From the NCBI RefSeq assembly GCF_030555055.1, contig NZ_JAMOAO010000001.1:4030001-4094000 (forward strand): a stretch of 64,000 nucleotides of DNA, given 5' to 3'. The notes under the pieces are model-generated. The model did no database searches. It was given only the letters and a program-made list of their open reading frames with translations, and was not told the DNA's origin. The translations under genes and the position numbers were made by a program. Source of the DNA: Nocardiopsis sp. YSL2 (lineage in GTDB: Bacteria > Actinomycetota > Actinomycetes > Streptosporangiales > Streptosporangiaceae). Within the stretch, counting starts at the first letter, position 1; each line of letters starts with the position of its first letter. Of the stretch, positions 7,947 to 16,056 are shown one piece after another.

Positions 7947-8429
7947 TCAGCCCAGTGTGTGGTAGCGGCCTGACCAGCGGACGAGGGACGGGCCGGTGCC
8001 GCGGACCTCGGGGAGCCCTGTCACGTCGGCGAAGAAGACGACGTGGTCGCCCACCTCCACGCGCCGGCGCACCGAGCACTCCAGCGCGGCCAGGGCGTCG
8101 TCGAGGACGATCGCGCGGGTGTTCTCGCCCCGGTGGTGCGGCTGCCCTGTCACCAGCAGCCGGGCGCTCGGTCGGCCCTCGGCGGAGAAGCGGCCCGCCA
8201 GCGCGCGCTGGCCGGCGCCCAGCACGCTCACGGCGAACGCGCCGACCTCCTCCATCACCTCGGCCATGTAGCCGTCGGCGGAGACGCTGACCGAGACCAC
8301 GGGCGGGTCGGCCGACACCGAGGAGAACGCGCTCACGGTGGCGCCGACGTCGTCACGGCCGTCGGCGACCGTGACCACGGCGACGCCGGTCGCCAGCGCC
8401 GACATCGCGTCCAGGTAGGTGCCGGTCAA
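7947..8429 (-). CDS. flavin reductase family protein (FMN-binding split barrel)
   Basis: The 160-residue protein has the flavin reductase-like fold that supplies reduced FMN or FAD to a partner monooxygenase. The diagnostic opening is MSALATGVAVVTVADG, then SAFSSVSADPPVVSVSV, the flavin phosphate-binding segment. GQRALAGRFS and HVVFFADVTGL are also typical. I chose the TTG at 8427-8429 because GGGAGG lies 4 bp upstream and the TTG overlaps the sppA stop in a TTGA junction; the next ATG would remove 8 conserved residues. No dedicated oxygenase is adjacent, so its partner is unknown. It shares an operon with sppA. Confidence 0.88.
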   Translation of the reverse strand: MTGTYLDAMSALATGVAVVTVADGRDDVGATVSAFSSVSADPPVVSVSVSADGYMAEVMEEVGAFAVSVLGAGQRALAGRFSAEGRPSARLLVTGQPHHRGENTRAIVLDDALAALECSVRRRVEVGDHVVFFADVTGLPEVRGTGPSLVRWSGRYHTLG

Positions 8430-10162
8430 CGGACCTCCCAGTCGCCAGCCATCGTCAGAGCGCCCCCGGCGGGCAGGCCCAGCGCCCGTGCGGCGTGCTC
8501 CAGCGGCCCCCAGGCGCTCCACGCCTCCAGGGTGCTCTGCGGCTGCGCCGACGCCAGGTCCTCGCTCGACTCGTGCGGCCGCAACCGGTCCAGCGGGTGC
8601 GCGCGCGGGAACGCCCGCAGGGGCAGCGCGCCGGCGTCCGCCTTCTCCCTGGCCAGGCGCACGGCCGTCTCCAGCCCGCCGAGTTCGTCGACGAGACCGC
8701 GCTGGTGGGCGTCCTGGCCGGTCCAGACCCGTCCGCGGGCCACCTCGTGCACCTCGTCGCGGGTCATCCGGCGCGCGTGGCCGACCTTGGTGAGGAAGTC
8801 CTCGTAGATCTCGTCCAGCAGCGCGTTGACCCGCTCCCACTCGGACTCGGTGAAGGGGCGGTCGGTGTGGAACATCCCGGCGTGCTCGCCGGTGCTCACC
8901 GAGTCGGTGGTCACACCGAAGCGCTCCATGAGGGGTCCGAGCACCGGCTTGGCCGTGATGACGCCGATCGAGCCGGTCAGCGTCCCGGGCTGGGCGACGA
9001 CGGCGTCCGAGCCCAGGGTCACGTAGTAGCCGCCCGAAGCGGCGAAGTCGCCCATCGCGGAGATGACCGGGATGCCCTGTTCACTGGTCAGCGCGGACTC
9101 GCGGCGGATCGCGTCGGAGGCGGTGGGCGAGCCGCCCCGGCTGTCGACCCGGAACACCACGGCCTTGACCTGCGGGTCGCGGCGCGCGGCGCGGAAGGCC
9201 GCGGCGACGGTGTCCGAGCCCATGACGGTGCCGCCGCCCAGCGGCGAGCGTCGGGAGCGGCCCAGGCTGATCGTCCCGTTGGCGCTGATCAGCGCGATGT
9301 ACCCGGGGCCGCCCGAGATCCGCGGCCGGGGCACGGGCGCGTGCTTGCGGTGGTGGCGGGTGACGAAGCGCAGTTCCGGGGCGGGGGCCTCGGGGTGCCG
9401 TCGGCGCACCGTGCCCAGCAGGTCGGCGTAGACCTCGTCGCGGTAGGCGAGACCGTCCAGGAGGCCGGCCTCGACCGCCTCGCCGGCCAGCAGGGGCCCG
9501 CTGGAGACCAGGGCGCGGACCCTCTCCTCGGTGAGGTCGCGGGCCCGGGCCACGGCTTCGACGATCTGGTCGCCCAGCGACGTGACGATGCGGTCGCTGG
9601 CCTCGCGGTGGGCGTCGGTGAAGCCGGTCTCGGTGACGCCGTTGGCGGCGTTCTTGTACTCGTGGCGCGTGCCGACCTCGAAGCTCACGCCGAGCTTGTC
9701 CACCGCGCCCTTGACGAAGGTGCTGCGCATGATCAGGCCGGTCAGCCCCAGGACCCCGGTGGGCGCCATGACCACCCGGGAGAACGCGCACGCCAGGTAG
9801 TAGGGCAGGTTGCCCGTGCCTGCCTCGCCGAAGGAGTCGGCCCAGGCCACGGCGGGCTTGCCGGTGGCGCGGAAGTCGGCGACGGCGTCGCGCAGCTCCT
9901 GGACCTTGGCGAACCCGAGCGAACGCGCGTCGACCCGCACGATCAGGGCTGCGACCTCGGAGTCCCGGGCGCCGCGGCGGATCCCCTCGACGACGTCGAG
10001 GTAGTGCTGCCGGCGGCGGTTCATGATCTGGCTGACCGGGTCGGGCGCGGCTTCGTCGGCGACCCCTTCGGTCAGGTCCAGTTCGAGGACCAGAGGCCCG
10101 TGGGCACGCGGTCCGAACCGGGCGAGGGACAAGGGTTCCGTGATCTTCGAGAGGTCGACCAT
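8426..10162 (-). CDS. sppA: signal peptide peptidase SppA, long 67K type
   Basis: A 578-residue Ser/Lys protease of the long SppA type, made of two ClpP/crotonase-like halves. The general-base Lys170 lies in HEYKNAANG in the first half, and the nucleophile Ser376 in GDFAASGGYY in the second. The oxyanion region (RVDSRGGSPTASD) precedes it. SppA normally degrades cleaved signal peptides in the membrane. Unlike the E. coli enzyme, no N-terminal transmembrane segment is visible: the first 30 residues are MVDLSKITEPLSLARFGPRA and then a soluble strand. The gene may therefore encode a cytoplasmic form, or an upstream start has been missed, although no in-frame hydrophobic extension is present. It is translationally coupled to the flavin reductase gene. 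Confidence 0.92.
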   Translation of the reverse strand: MVDLSKITEPLSLARFGPRAHGPLVLELDLTEGVADEAAPDPVSQIMNRRRQHYLDVVEGIRRGARDSEVAALIVRVDARSLGFAKVQELRDAVADFRATGKPAVAWADSFGEAGTGNLPYYLACAFSRVVMAPTGVLGLTGLIMRSTFVKGAVDKLGVSFEVGTRHEYKNAANGVTETGFTDAHREASDRIVTSLGDQIVEAVARARDLTEERVRALVSSGPLLAGEAVEAGLLDGLAYRDEVYADLLGTVRRRHPEAPAPELRFVTRHHRKHAPVPRPRISGGPGYIALISANGTISLGRSRRSPLGGGTVMGSDTVAAAFRAARRDPQVKAVVFRVDSRGGSPTASDAIRRESALTSEQGIPVISAMGDFAASGGYYVTLGSDAVVAQPGTLTGSIGVITAKPVLGPLMERFGVTTDSVSTGEHAGMFHTDRPFTESEWERVNALLDEIYEDFLTKVGHARRMTRDEVHEVARGRVWTGQDAHQRGLVDELGGLETAVRLAREKADAGALPLRAFPRAHPLDRLRPHESSEDLASAQPQSTLEAWSAWGPLEHAARALGLPAGGALTMAGDWEVR

Positions 10163-10351
10163 GGGCCCAGCGTAGTAGCCCGCGTCCACACTCCCCGGCC
10201 TCGAACCGCACGAGCGGACGGGCCGGTTCGGACGGGGCCGCCGGCCGCCGCCGGACGTGCGCGGGTGCGGGCCTCTCCAGGCGCGCCCCGGTCCCCGATG
10301 CCCTAAGGTCAACTGTGGTTCGAGCACCGGCACGGCTGAGAGGGACGAGGC

Positions 10352-11041
10352 ATGGCTGGCACGACGGACGGGCACGTCCAGGGGCGGCGGCTCCGGGCGC
10401 ACGGCGCACGCGCCGGTGCGGGAGCGGCGGCGGCCGCCGCGGTGCTGGTGCTCAGCGCCTGTTCCGGCGGTTCGGAGGACGGCGGGGCCGAACTCGAACG
10501 CGGCGAGAGCGGGGTCATGCCCGCGCTCGAGCGCCCCGGACCGGAGGGCTTCACGAACACCGAGGTCGCGGGTGTCACCGTCGACGTCCCCGACGACTGG
10601 GAGACGCAGAACGAGGGCGGGTCGCTGTGCATGACGCCGCCGGGGCAGCCCGCGTGCGCCTACGGTTCGGTCCGCCTGACCCCCCACGCCGCGCAGAACC
10701 ACCCGCAGGACTGGCCGAGCAAGGGCGACGCCTTCCATGACGACGACGGCTGGGCGCACGAGACCGACCAGTGCCGCAGCCTCAACACGGCCGCCTCCGG
10801 CGACATCGGTGTCGACTCGGCCGCCATCTCCTACCAGGGCCTGTTCGAGCACGCCGACGGGCTCAAGTCCAACCACACCCTGTGGAACGTGACGTGCGTC
10901 AATGACGACGCGTTCGAGGTGCGCATGTGGTTCCTGCCCATCAGTGACGTCCTGCTGTACGTGTGGTCGGCCGACTCCCAGTACGACGCGGTCTACGACC
11001 AGATCGCCGCCTCGATGGACACCACCGGGTACCAGGACTGA
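10352..11041 (+). CDS. hypothetical secreted lipoprotein
   Basis: I do not recognise the family. The 229-residue protein has a twin-Arg-like positive N-region (GRRLRAHGARAG), an Ala-rich hydrophobic core and the lipobox VLSAC, so it is probably a surface lipoprotein. The mature part starts with an acidic linker (SGGSEDGGAELERGESG) and continues as a mixed alpha/beta domain with the early strand VAGVTVDVPDDWE. Four cysteines in the mature domain (SLCMTPPGQPACAYG, DQCRSLN, NVTCVND) could form disulfides. The VPDDW start is reminiscent of small lipid-binding or LpqN-like domains, but the similarity is weak. It stands alone between sppA (divergent) and the M16 pair. Confidence 0.7.
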   Translation: MAGTTDGHVQGRRLRAHGARAGAGAAAAAAVLVLSACSGGSEDGGAELERGESGVMPALERPGPEGFTNTEVAGVTVDVPDDWETQNEGGSLCMTPPGQPACAYGSVRLTPHAAQNHPQDWPSKGDAFHDDDGWAHETDQCRSLNTAASGDIGVDSAAISYQGLFEHADGLKSNHTLWNVTCVNDDAFEVRMWFLPISDVLLYVWSADSQYDAVYDQIAASMDTTGYQD

Positions 11042-11202
11042 GCCCGGCGGGTCCGTGCGGGGGACGTTCGGGGCGAACGGTGTCCGATTGTTCGTTCGGG
11101 TGTCCCAACGCTCCGGTGAGGCCGTAGGGTCGTAGGCGTCACACGGCGTTCGGCGGTGACGACGGCAGTTCGGCTACGGCGGGGAATCGGGGTGCAGCAC
11201 TG

Positions 11203-12510
11203 GTGACGACCATCGGAGCAGCGGGACGGGTAGGTCAGTACACGCTCGACAACGGGTTGCGTCTGGTGACCGCGCCGGCCTCCACCGGCCAGGTCGCCTC
11301 CGTCAACCTGTGGTACGGCGTCGGCTCCCGCCACGAGGTACCGGGCCGCACCGGTTTCGCGCACCTGTTCGAGCACCTGATGTTCCAGGGCAGCGGCAAC
11401 GTCACCAAGGGCGAGCACTTCGAGGAGGTCGAGCGGCTCGGCGGCGACATCAACGCCTCCACCTCCACCGACCGCACGAACTACTACGAGACGGTCCCCG
11501 AGCACGCCCTGGACCGCGTCCTGTGGCTGGAGGCCGACCGCCTGGAGACCCTGCGCGACGGCATGACGCAGGAGGTCCTGGACAACCAGCGCGACGTCGT
11601 CAAGAACGAGCGCCGCCAGCGCTACGACAACCAGCCCTACGGGACGGCCCTGGAGCGCATCCTGCGGCTGGCCTACCCCGAGGGCCACCCCTACCACCAC
11701 CCCACGATCGGATCCATGGCCGATCTGGACGCCGCCGACCTGGACTACGTCAAGTCGTTCCACAAGGCCCACTACGGGCCGGACAACTGCGTGCTCACGG
11801 TGGTCAGCGACCTCGGTTCCGAGGACGTGCTGGCGCGTGTGGAGAAGTACTTCGGCCACCTGCCGGCCCGCGACTTCGTCCCCGAGGCTCCCGACGCGTC
11901 GCTGCCCGAGCCCCTGGGCGGGCCCGTCCGCGACGCCGTCACCGAGACGGTGCCCGCCGCCGGGGTGTTCCTCGGCTACCGCGTGGCCGCCTACGGCGAG
12001 CGCGAGTTCGACGTGATGCACCTGGCCTCGGCCGTCCTGGGGCAGGGGCAGGGCAGCCGCCTGTACCGCTCCCTGGTGGTCGACCGGCCCATCGCCGCCG
12101 ACGACGGCGGCGGCGCGGCCGACATCCTGCCGTTCCGGTACACCGACAGCCTCCTGCTGGTGAACATGCTCGCCCGTGAGGGCGTCAGCGGCGACGTCCT
12201 GGAGGAGGCCATGCGCGAGGAGCTCGCCAAGCTCGCCGGGGGCATCACCGAGGAGGAGCTCGACCGGGCGCGCGCCGTCCTGGAGCGGGACCACCTGCAG
12301 TCCATCTCCAGCCCCTCCGGGCTGGCCGACTCCATCGGCTCCTGCACCCAGCTGTTCGACGACCCCGAACTCGCCTACACCTGGCCCGAGCGCTGGGCCG
12401 ACATCACCGCGGAGGAGGTGCGAGCCGCGGCGGAGCGCCTGCTGGTCGACGACAACCTGCTCGTGGTCCGCTTCGACCCCGAGACGGCCGGAGCCGACAC
12501 CGCCCCGTAG
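11203..12510 (+). CDS. M16 family zinc metallopeptidase, catalytic subunit
   Basis: A 435-residue pitrilysin/mitochondrial-processing-peptidase-like protease. The inverted zinc motif HxxEH is intact (FAHLFEHLMFQG, about residues 58-68), with the downstream third ligand Glu expected in the ALDRVLWLEADRLE region. GTG 11203 is supported by the conserved strand YTLDNGLRLVTAP right after it. No signal peptide is visible, so it probably acts in the cytosol. It is followed 82 bp later by a second M16 protein lacking the zinc motif. Bacterial M16B enzymes of this size commonly work as such two-subunit clamshells. Confidence 0.94.
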   Translation: MTTIGAAGRVGQYTLDNGLRLVTAPASTGQVASVNLWYGVGSRHEVPGRTGFAHLFEHLMFQGSGNVTKGEHFEEVERLGGDINASTSTDRTNYYETVPEHALDRVLWLEADRLETLRDGMTQEVLDNQRDVVKNERRQRYDNQPYGTALERILRLAYPEGHPYHHPTIGSMADLDAADLDYVKSFHKAHYGPDNCVLTVVSDLGSEDVLARVEKYFGHLPARDFVPEAPDASLPEPLGGPVRDAVTETVPAAGVFLGYRVAAYGEREFDVMHLASAVLGQGQGSRLYRSLVVDRPIAADDGGGAADILPFRYTDSLLLVNMLAREGVSGDVLEEAMREELAKLAGGITEEELDRARAVLERDHLQSISSPSGLADSIGSCTQLFDDPELAYTWPERWADITAEEVRAAAERLLVDDNLLVVRFDPETAGADTAP

Positions 12511-12592
12511 GCCGTGCGGGCGGGGCCCTCGGCCCCGCCGCCCCCTGGCCCTGTCACCGCGTCACCGCTAGCCGCAGAAAGAGCCACAGAGC

Positions 12593-13933
12593 ATGCTCCG
12601 TCCCGACCTCGGTACCCCAGCGTCCTACACCTTTCCCAAGCCCCAGCGGATCACCGTCGGAGGCGGCACCGTCGTCGCCATCGACGTGCCCGGGCAGCGG
12701 CTCGCGTCGCTGCGCCTGGTCCACCCCTACGGCGGCGCCGTCGAACCGTTGGACGCCATGGGCGTCAGCTCCCTGACCAGCGAGGTGCTGGAGGACGGCC
12801 CCGACGGCAACAGTTCCCTGGCGCCCGCCCTGGAGCGCCACGGCGCCGAGTGGGTGTCGCGGGTCAACTGGGACGGGTTCATCACCGGCCTCGACGCCCC
12901 GGCCAACCGCCTGGGCGAGGCCGTGCGCCTGTTCGCCGACGCCGTGCGCCGCCCCGCGCTCACCGCCGACGACATCGTCCGACGCCGCGACCAGCTCCTG
13001 GAGCGGTTCTGGCTGGAGGCGGCCTCCGCCTCGACCCTGGCCATGCGCAGCCTGGGCGGCCAGCTCTTCACCGGCCGCTACGCCACGCCGCTGGCCGGCG
13101 GTCCGGTCAAGCTGGCCGAGGTCTCCCCCGAGGCCGTCGCCGCCTTCCACGCCGACTCGATCGCCTCCGTGGCCGGCACGCTGGTCGTGGTCGGCGACCT
13201 GTCCGGGGTCGACCTGGAGGACCTGGGCAAGACCGTGTTCGGCGACGCGATCGCCACGCCGGTGCGCGAGGTCGAGGCTCCCGCGCCGCCGCCGGGCGAG
13301 CTGCCCCGCGTCCTCATCGTGGACCGGCCCGGTTCGGTGCAGTCGGCCCTGGTCATCGCGCACCGCGCCCCGTCCCGGTCGCAGGTGGACCTTCCCCGGG
13401 CCGAGGGCATCAGCGAGGTGCTCGGCGGGCTGTTCACCTCCCGGCTCAACATGGAGCTGCGCGAGCGCCTCGGCTACACCTACGGGGCGGGGTCCCGGTT
13501 CGACCTGCGCCGCGACTGCGGGGTGTTCTTCGCGTCCACGCAGGTGGAGGCGGACACCACGGCGCACTCGATCACCGCGTCGCTGGAGCAGATCGCCAAG
13601 CTGCGCTCCTCCGGCGTCACCGCCGAGGAGCTGGCCTCGGTGCGCGACTCCAACACGGTGGGCCTCCCGGTCAGCTACTCCACCGCTCGCGCCATGGCCT
13701 CCGCCCTGGTCGACATGGTGGTGCACGACCTGCCCGACGACTACGTGGACCGCCACCGCGCCGGGTACGAGGCGCTCACCGAGGAGAAGCTCAACAGCGC
13801 CGCGCAGGAGTACCTGCACCCGGAGGAGGCGGTCGTGGTCGTCGTCGGCGACGCCGAGCGCCTGAGGGGGCCGCTCGCCGACACCGGCGCCGGACCGGTC
13901 GAGGTCCGCAGCCCGGAGTCCCTGTGGTCCTGA
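12593..13933 (+). CDS. M16 family peptidase, non-catalytic partner subunit
   Basis: This 446-residue M16 homologue keeps the fold but has no HxxEH: the equivalent region reads GVSSLTSEVLEDGPDG. It does keep the C-terminal substrate-binding elements, including the GLFTSRLNMELRERLGYTYG segment in which the Arg-Tyr pair contacts the substrate backbone. This complementary pattern (zinc site in one subunit, R/Y pair in the other) is the known arrangement of heterodimeric M16B proteases. Together with the preceding gene it most likely makes one enzyme. A strong hairpin 32 bp after the stop ends the operon. Confidence 0.92.
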   Translation: MLRPDLGTPASYTFPKPQRITVGGGTVVAIDVPGQRLASLRLVHPYGGAVEPLDAMGVSSLTSEVLEDGPDGNSSLAPALERHGAEWVSRVNWDGFITGLDAPANRLGEAVRLFADAVRRPALTADDIVRRRDQLLERFWLEAASASTLAMRSLGGQLFTGRYATPLAGGPVKLAEVSPEAVAAFHADSIASVAGTLVVVGDLSGVDLEDLGKTVFGDAIATPVREVEAPAPPPGELPRVLIVDRPGSVQSALVIAHRAPSRSQVDLPRAEGISEVLGGLFTSRLNMELRERLGYTYGAGSRFDLRRDCGVFFASTQVEADTTAHSITASLEQIAKLRSSGVTAEELASVRDSNTVGLPVSYSTARAMASALVDMVVHDLPDDYVDRHRAGYEALTEEKLNSAAQEYLHPEEAVVVVVGDAERLRGPLADTGAGPVEVRSPESLWS

Positions 13934-13965
13934 ACCGGAGCCTGTCCCTGACGTGATCCGGTGCC

Positions 13966-14001
13966 GTGCGGGCCCCGGCGGCGCTGCGCCGGGGCCCGCA
14001 C
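13966..14001 (+). terminator. intrinsic terminator of the M16 operon
   Basis: GTGCGGGCCCCGGCG at 13966-13980 pairs perfectly with 13987-14001 over 15 bp, leaving the 6-nt loop GCGCTG. It begins 32 bp after the stop of the second M16 gene. Confidence 0.85.
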
Positions 14002-14321
14002 CGCACCGCCGTCGGCCCCTCTTTCCGCTGGTGGGCAAGGCAGGGTAAGGGAGAGGCACGTCACTGCATACACAGGGTTTCGTTGGACATAACGAAAGCG
14101 AACCTATGTGCCAGTGTTATGGCAACTACCAACGTGGACCAGACGTCCTGCTGGTATAACGAGTGATCCGTGCACCTACGTGGTGACAGCGACCGCAATG
14201 CTCCGCAGGAGGCCACCATGGCCGGTGAATGGACCCGTGGATAACCGTGTCCTCCCTAGACAACCCCCACACCCGGCGACCCGAGGCGTCGCCCGGCTCA
14301 GCACGCCCGGAAGGTGCCACC
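14002..14321 (+). promoter_or_regulatory. upstream region of the Ser/Thr kinase with two inverted repeats
   Basis: This gap has no gene. It holds two close inverted repeats in a locally AT-richer stretch: TTTCGTT and AACGAAA (14078-14097, 6-bp spacer), then TGCCA and TGGCA (14109-14124, 6-bp spacer). TTGGAC at 14083-14088 and TATGTG at 14105-14110, 16 bp apart, could be -35 and -10 boxes, placing the repeats over the promoter. The untranslated leader would then exceed 190 bases. Confidence 0.35.
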
Positions 14322-15551
14322 ATGGACGGCTCCGGAGCTGACGGCCGACTGCTGAAGGGGCGCTACCAGCTCACCTCGGAGATCGCCCGGGGCGGTGTCG
14401 GTACGGTGTGGCGCGCCATCGACCTGGTCATCGACCGCGAGGTCGCGGTCAAGGAGCTGCGGCTGCCCGCGGACCTGAGCCGCTCCGAGCGCGAGGCACT
14501 GCTCCAGCGCACCACCCGCGAGGCCCGCGTCGCCGGCCGGCTCACGCACCCCAGCCTGGTCACCGTCCTGGACGTGGTGGACGAGGACGACCGGCCGTGG
14601 ATCGTCATGGAACTGGTGGAGGCCTCCACGCTGGAGGAGCTCCTCAGGGTGAGCCCCCTGCCCTACCAGCGGGTGGCCGAGATCGGACTGCAGCTCATCG
14701 ACGCCCTCAAGGTCGCGCACGCCGAGGGCATCGTGCACCGCGACGTCAAGCCGGACAACGTGATGATCAGCCCGCAGGGGCGGGTCGTGCTCACCGACTT
14801 CGGGCTGGCGGCCTGGAACGGCGAGTCCGCGCTGAGCGAGTCGGGCCGCATCATCGGATCACCGGCCTACATTCCGCCGGAGCGGGCCAAGGCCGGACCG
14901 GTCGGCCCGGAGTCGGACCTGTGGTCGCTGGGCGCCACCCTGTACGCCGCGGTGGAGGGCCACCCGCCCTACGACCGCAAGGGCTACATCAAGATCCTGC
15001 GCCAGGAGCAGTTGGACGAGCCCGCGGAGGCGGCCAGCGCCGGTCCGCTGGCGCCGGTGCTCGCGGGCCTGCTCAAGGTGGAGCCGGGGGAGCGTCTGAC
15101 CGCGGAGAACGCCACCAAGATGCTGCGGATCGCCGCGCTGGCGCCGTGGGCGCCCGAGACCAGCCCCGAGACGGCGGCCGAGGGCAAGGCGACCCCCGCC
15201 GAGCCGCGGCCGGGCCGGGGCGCCGCGTCCAGGCCCGTCGGCAAGGGTGTGGACGCCGACGAGGACGTCGAGGACGAGGAGGACGAGGGCCACGAGTCCG
15301 CGCGCGATCAGGCCCGGGAGCACTTCCGAGCCGGGGGCCGGGTGCTGGCCGAGTCGCTCAACGAACGGCTGCGGCACAGCCCCGAGGCGATGAACTCGAT
15401 CATGACCTCGATCCGCGAGTCCACGGACACACTGGGGCTGACCCACTCGGGCCGGCACGCCGAGCAGAGCCGTCTGCCGGTGGTGGCCGCCGTGGTCCTC
15501 GGAGTCGCGGTGCTGCTGGCCATCGTGCTGTGGGCGCTGATGGGGCGCTGA
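14322..15551 (+). CDS. tail-anchored eukaryotic-like Ser/Thr protein kinase
   Basis: The 409-residue protein has a complete Hanks-type kinase domain at residues 15-275. The glycine loop is ARGGVGTVW, Lys44 sits in VAVKEL, the catalytic loop is HRDVKPDN with Asp141, the magnesium-binding DFG is at 159-161, and GSPAYIPPE follows the activation segment. An acidic, probably disordered linker (including DEDVEDEEDE) leads to one C-terminal hydrophobic helix (LPVVAAVVLGVAVLLAIVLW) with only MGR-like residues beyond it. It therefore has no extracellular sensor such as PASTA repeats and should sense intracellular signals while membrane-bound. The start ATG 14322 follows GGAAGGTGCCACC. No phosphatase is adjacent. 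A dispersed 110-bp repeat begins 11 bp after the stop. Confidence 0.94.
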   Translation: MDGSGADGRLLKGRYQLTSEIARGGVGTVWRAIDLVIDREVAVKELRLPADLSRSEREALLQRTTREARVAGRLTHPSLVTVLDVVDEDDRPWIVMELVEASTLEELLRVSPLPYQRVAEIGLQLIDALKVAHAEGIVHRDVKPDNVMISPQGRVVLTDFGLAAWNGESALSESGRIIGSPAYIPPERAKAGPVGPESDLWSLGATLYAAVEGHPPYDRKGYIKILRQEQLDEPAEAASAGPLAPVLAGLLKVEPGERLTAENATKMLRIAALAPWAPETSPETAAEGKATPAEPRPGRGAASRPVGKGVDADEDVEDEEDEGHESARDQAREHFRAGGRVLAESLNERLRHSPEAMNSIMTSIRESTDTLGLTHSGRHAEQSRLPVVAAVVLGVAVLLAIVLWALMGR

Positions 15552-15561
15552 AGGGCGCGCC

Positions 15562-15670
15562 GGGTCCTTCGTCGTCGACTTGCCTTGCTCGCAAGCTCGC
15601 TGCGGCCCCGTCTCCTCCTGCAGGCCCCGGCGCGCCCTTCAGCCGTGCTTTCCTTGGGCCTCCGCTCGTG
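15562..15670 (+). repeat. long dispersed repeat, copy 1
   Basis: About 109 bp that reappear with high identity at 48805-48914. Shared landmarks in order are GGGTCCTTCGTCGTCGACT, CTCGCAAGCTCGCTG, GTCTCCTCCTGC, CCCCGGCGCGCCC, GCCGTGCTT and TTGGGCCTCCGCTCGT. Both copies start within 20 bp after the stop of a signalling gene. Neither has a credible start codon or codon pattern, so I treat it as non-coding. Confidence 0.8.
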
Positions 15671-15690
15671 CCCACACCGTCGCCCGCCAC

Positions 15691-15713
15691 CACCCTCAAC
15701 GGACGCCTGCGGC
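15691..15713 (-). repeat. 24-bp dispersed repeat, copy 1
   Basis: Read on the minus strand this matches the repeat core GCAGGCGTCCGTTGAGGG and differs from the fullest copies only at its outer end. It lies just downstream of the long repeat. The gap 15552-15915 contains no gene; it is filled by these two repeats, a 24-bp direct repeat and the tRNA terminator. Confidence 0.75.
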
Positions 15714-15759
15714 GCAGTCCTTCCTGGTTTGGCCCGATCAACCCCCCTGGGGTCGGGGT

Positions 15760-15820
15760 GGGCTGAACGCCGACGTTCGACCCCCTGGGCACCTGTGGGC
15801 TCAACGCCGACGTTCGCCCC
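15760..15820. repeat. 24-bp direct repeat
   Basis: GGGCTGAACGCCGACGTTCG at 15760 and GGGCTCAACGCCGACGTTCG at 15797 are direct repeats 37 bp apart; each contains the small dyad around CGACGTTCG. Function unknown. Confidence 0.7.
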
Positions 15821-15878
15821 TTGGCTGTCACGTGGGGGAGGGGGCCCGCGTTTCCTGCGGGGGCGGGTGGAACGCGGC

Positions 15879-15907
15879 GAGGCGCGCGGACCGGGTCCGC
15901 GCGCCTC
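15879..15907 (-). terminator. hairpin downstream of the tRNA
   Basis: GAGGCGCGCGGACC and GGTCCGCGCGCCTC form a 29-bp near-continuous palindrome centred on 15893, 8 bp beyond the 3' end of the tRNA gene. In practice the innermost bases form the loop. It is a plausible terminator for the minus-strand tRNA transcript. Confidence 0.7.
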
Positions 15908-15915
15908 GTGCGACG

Positions 15916-15990
15916 TGGGGCCGGCGGGACTCGAACCCGCACTGTACAGCACCTAAAGCTGGCGTCTCCTGCCAATTGGACTACGGCCCC
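15916..15990 (-). tRNA. tRNA with anticodon UAG (Leu, CUA) on an unusual short-variable-arm body
   Basis: The 75-nt minus-strand sequence folds with a perfect 7-bp acceptor stem (GGGGCCG with CGGCCCC), discriminator A, and a perfect T-arm (GCGGG, loop TTCGAGT, CCCGC). The D-loop has GG in AATTGGCAGG. The anticodon arm CAGC-TTTAGGT-GCTG places UAG at positions 34-36, which reads CUA leucine codons. Bacterial leucine tRNAs normally carry a long variable arm, but only five bases (ACAGT) lie between anticodon stem and T-stem. The D-stem is also weak (GTC with GAC, then a C-A mismatch), and base 27 does not pair with 43. No CCA is encoded. It could be a low-scoring isoacceptor, a decaying tRNA or a tRNA-like RNA with another role. 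Confidence 0.75.
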
Positions 15991-16056
15991 GCCGGGGACC
16001 ACCTTACCGTCCCCTGGCGGAGAGCCGACTCGGGCGTGCGGCCCGGAGTCCGGCGG

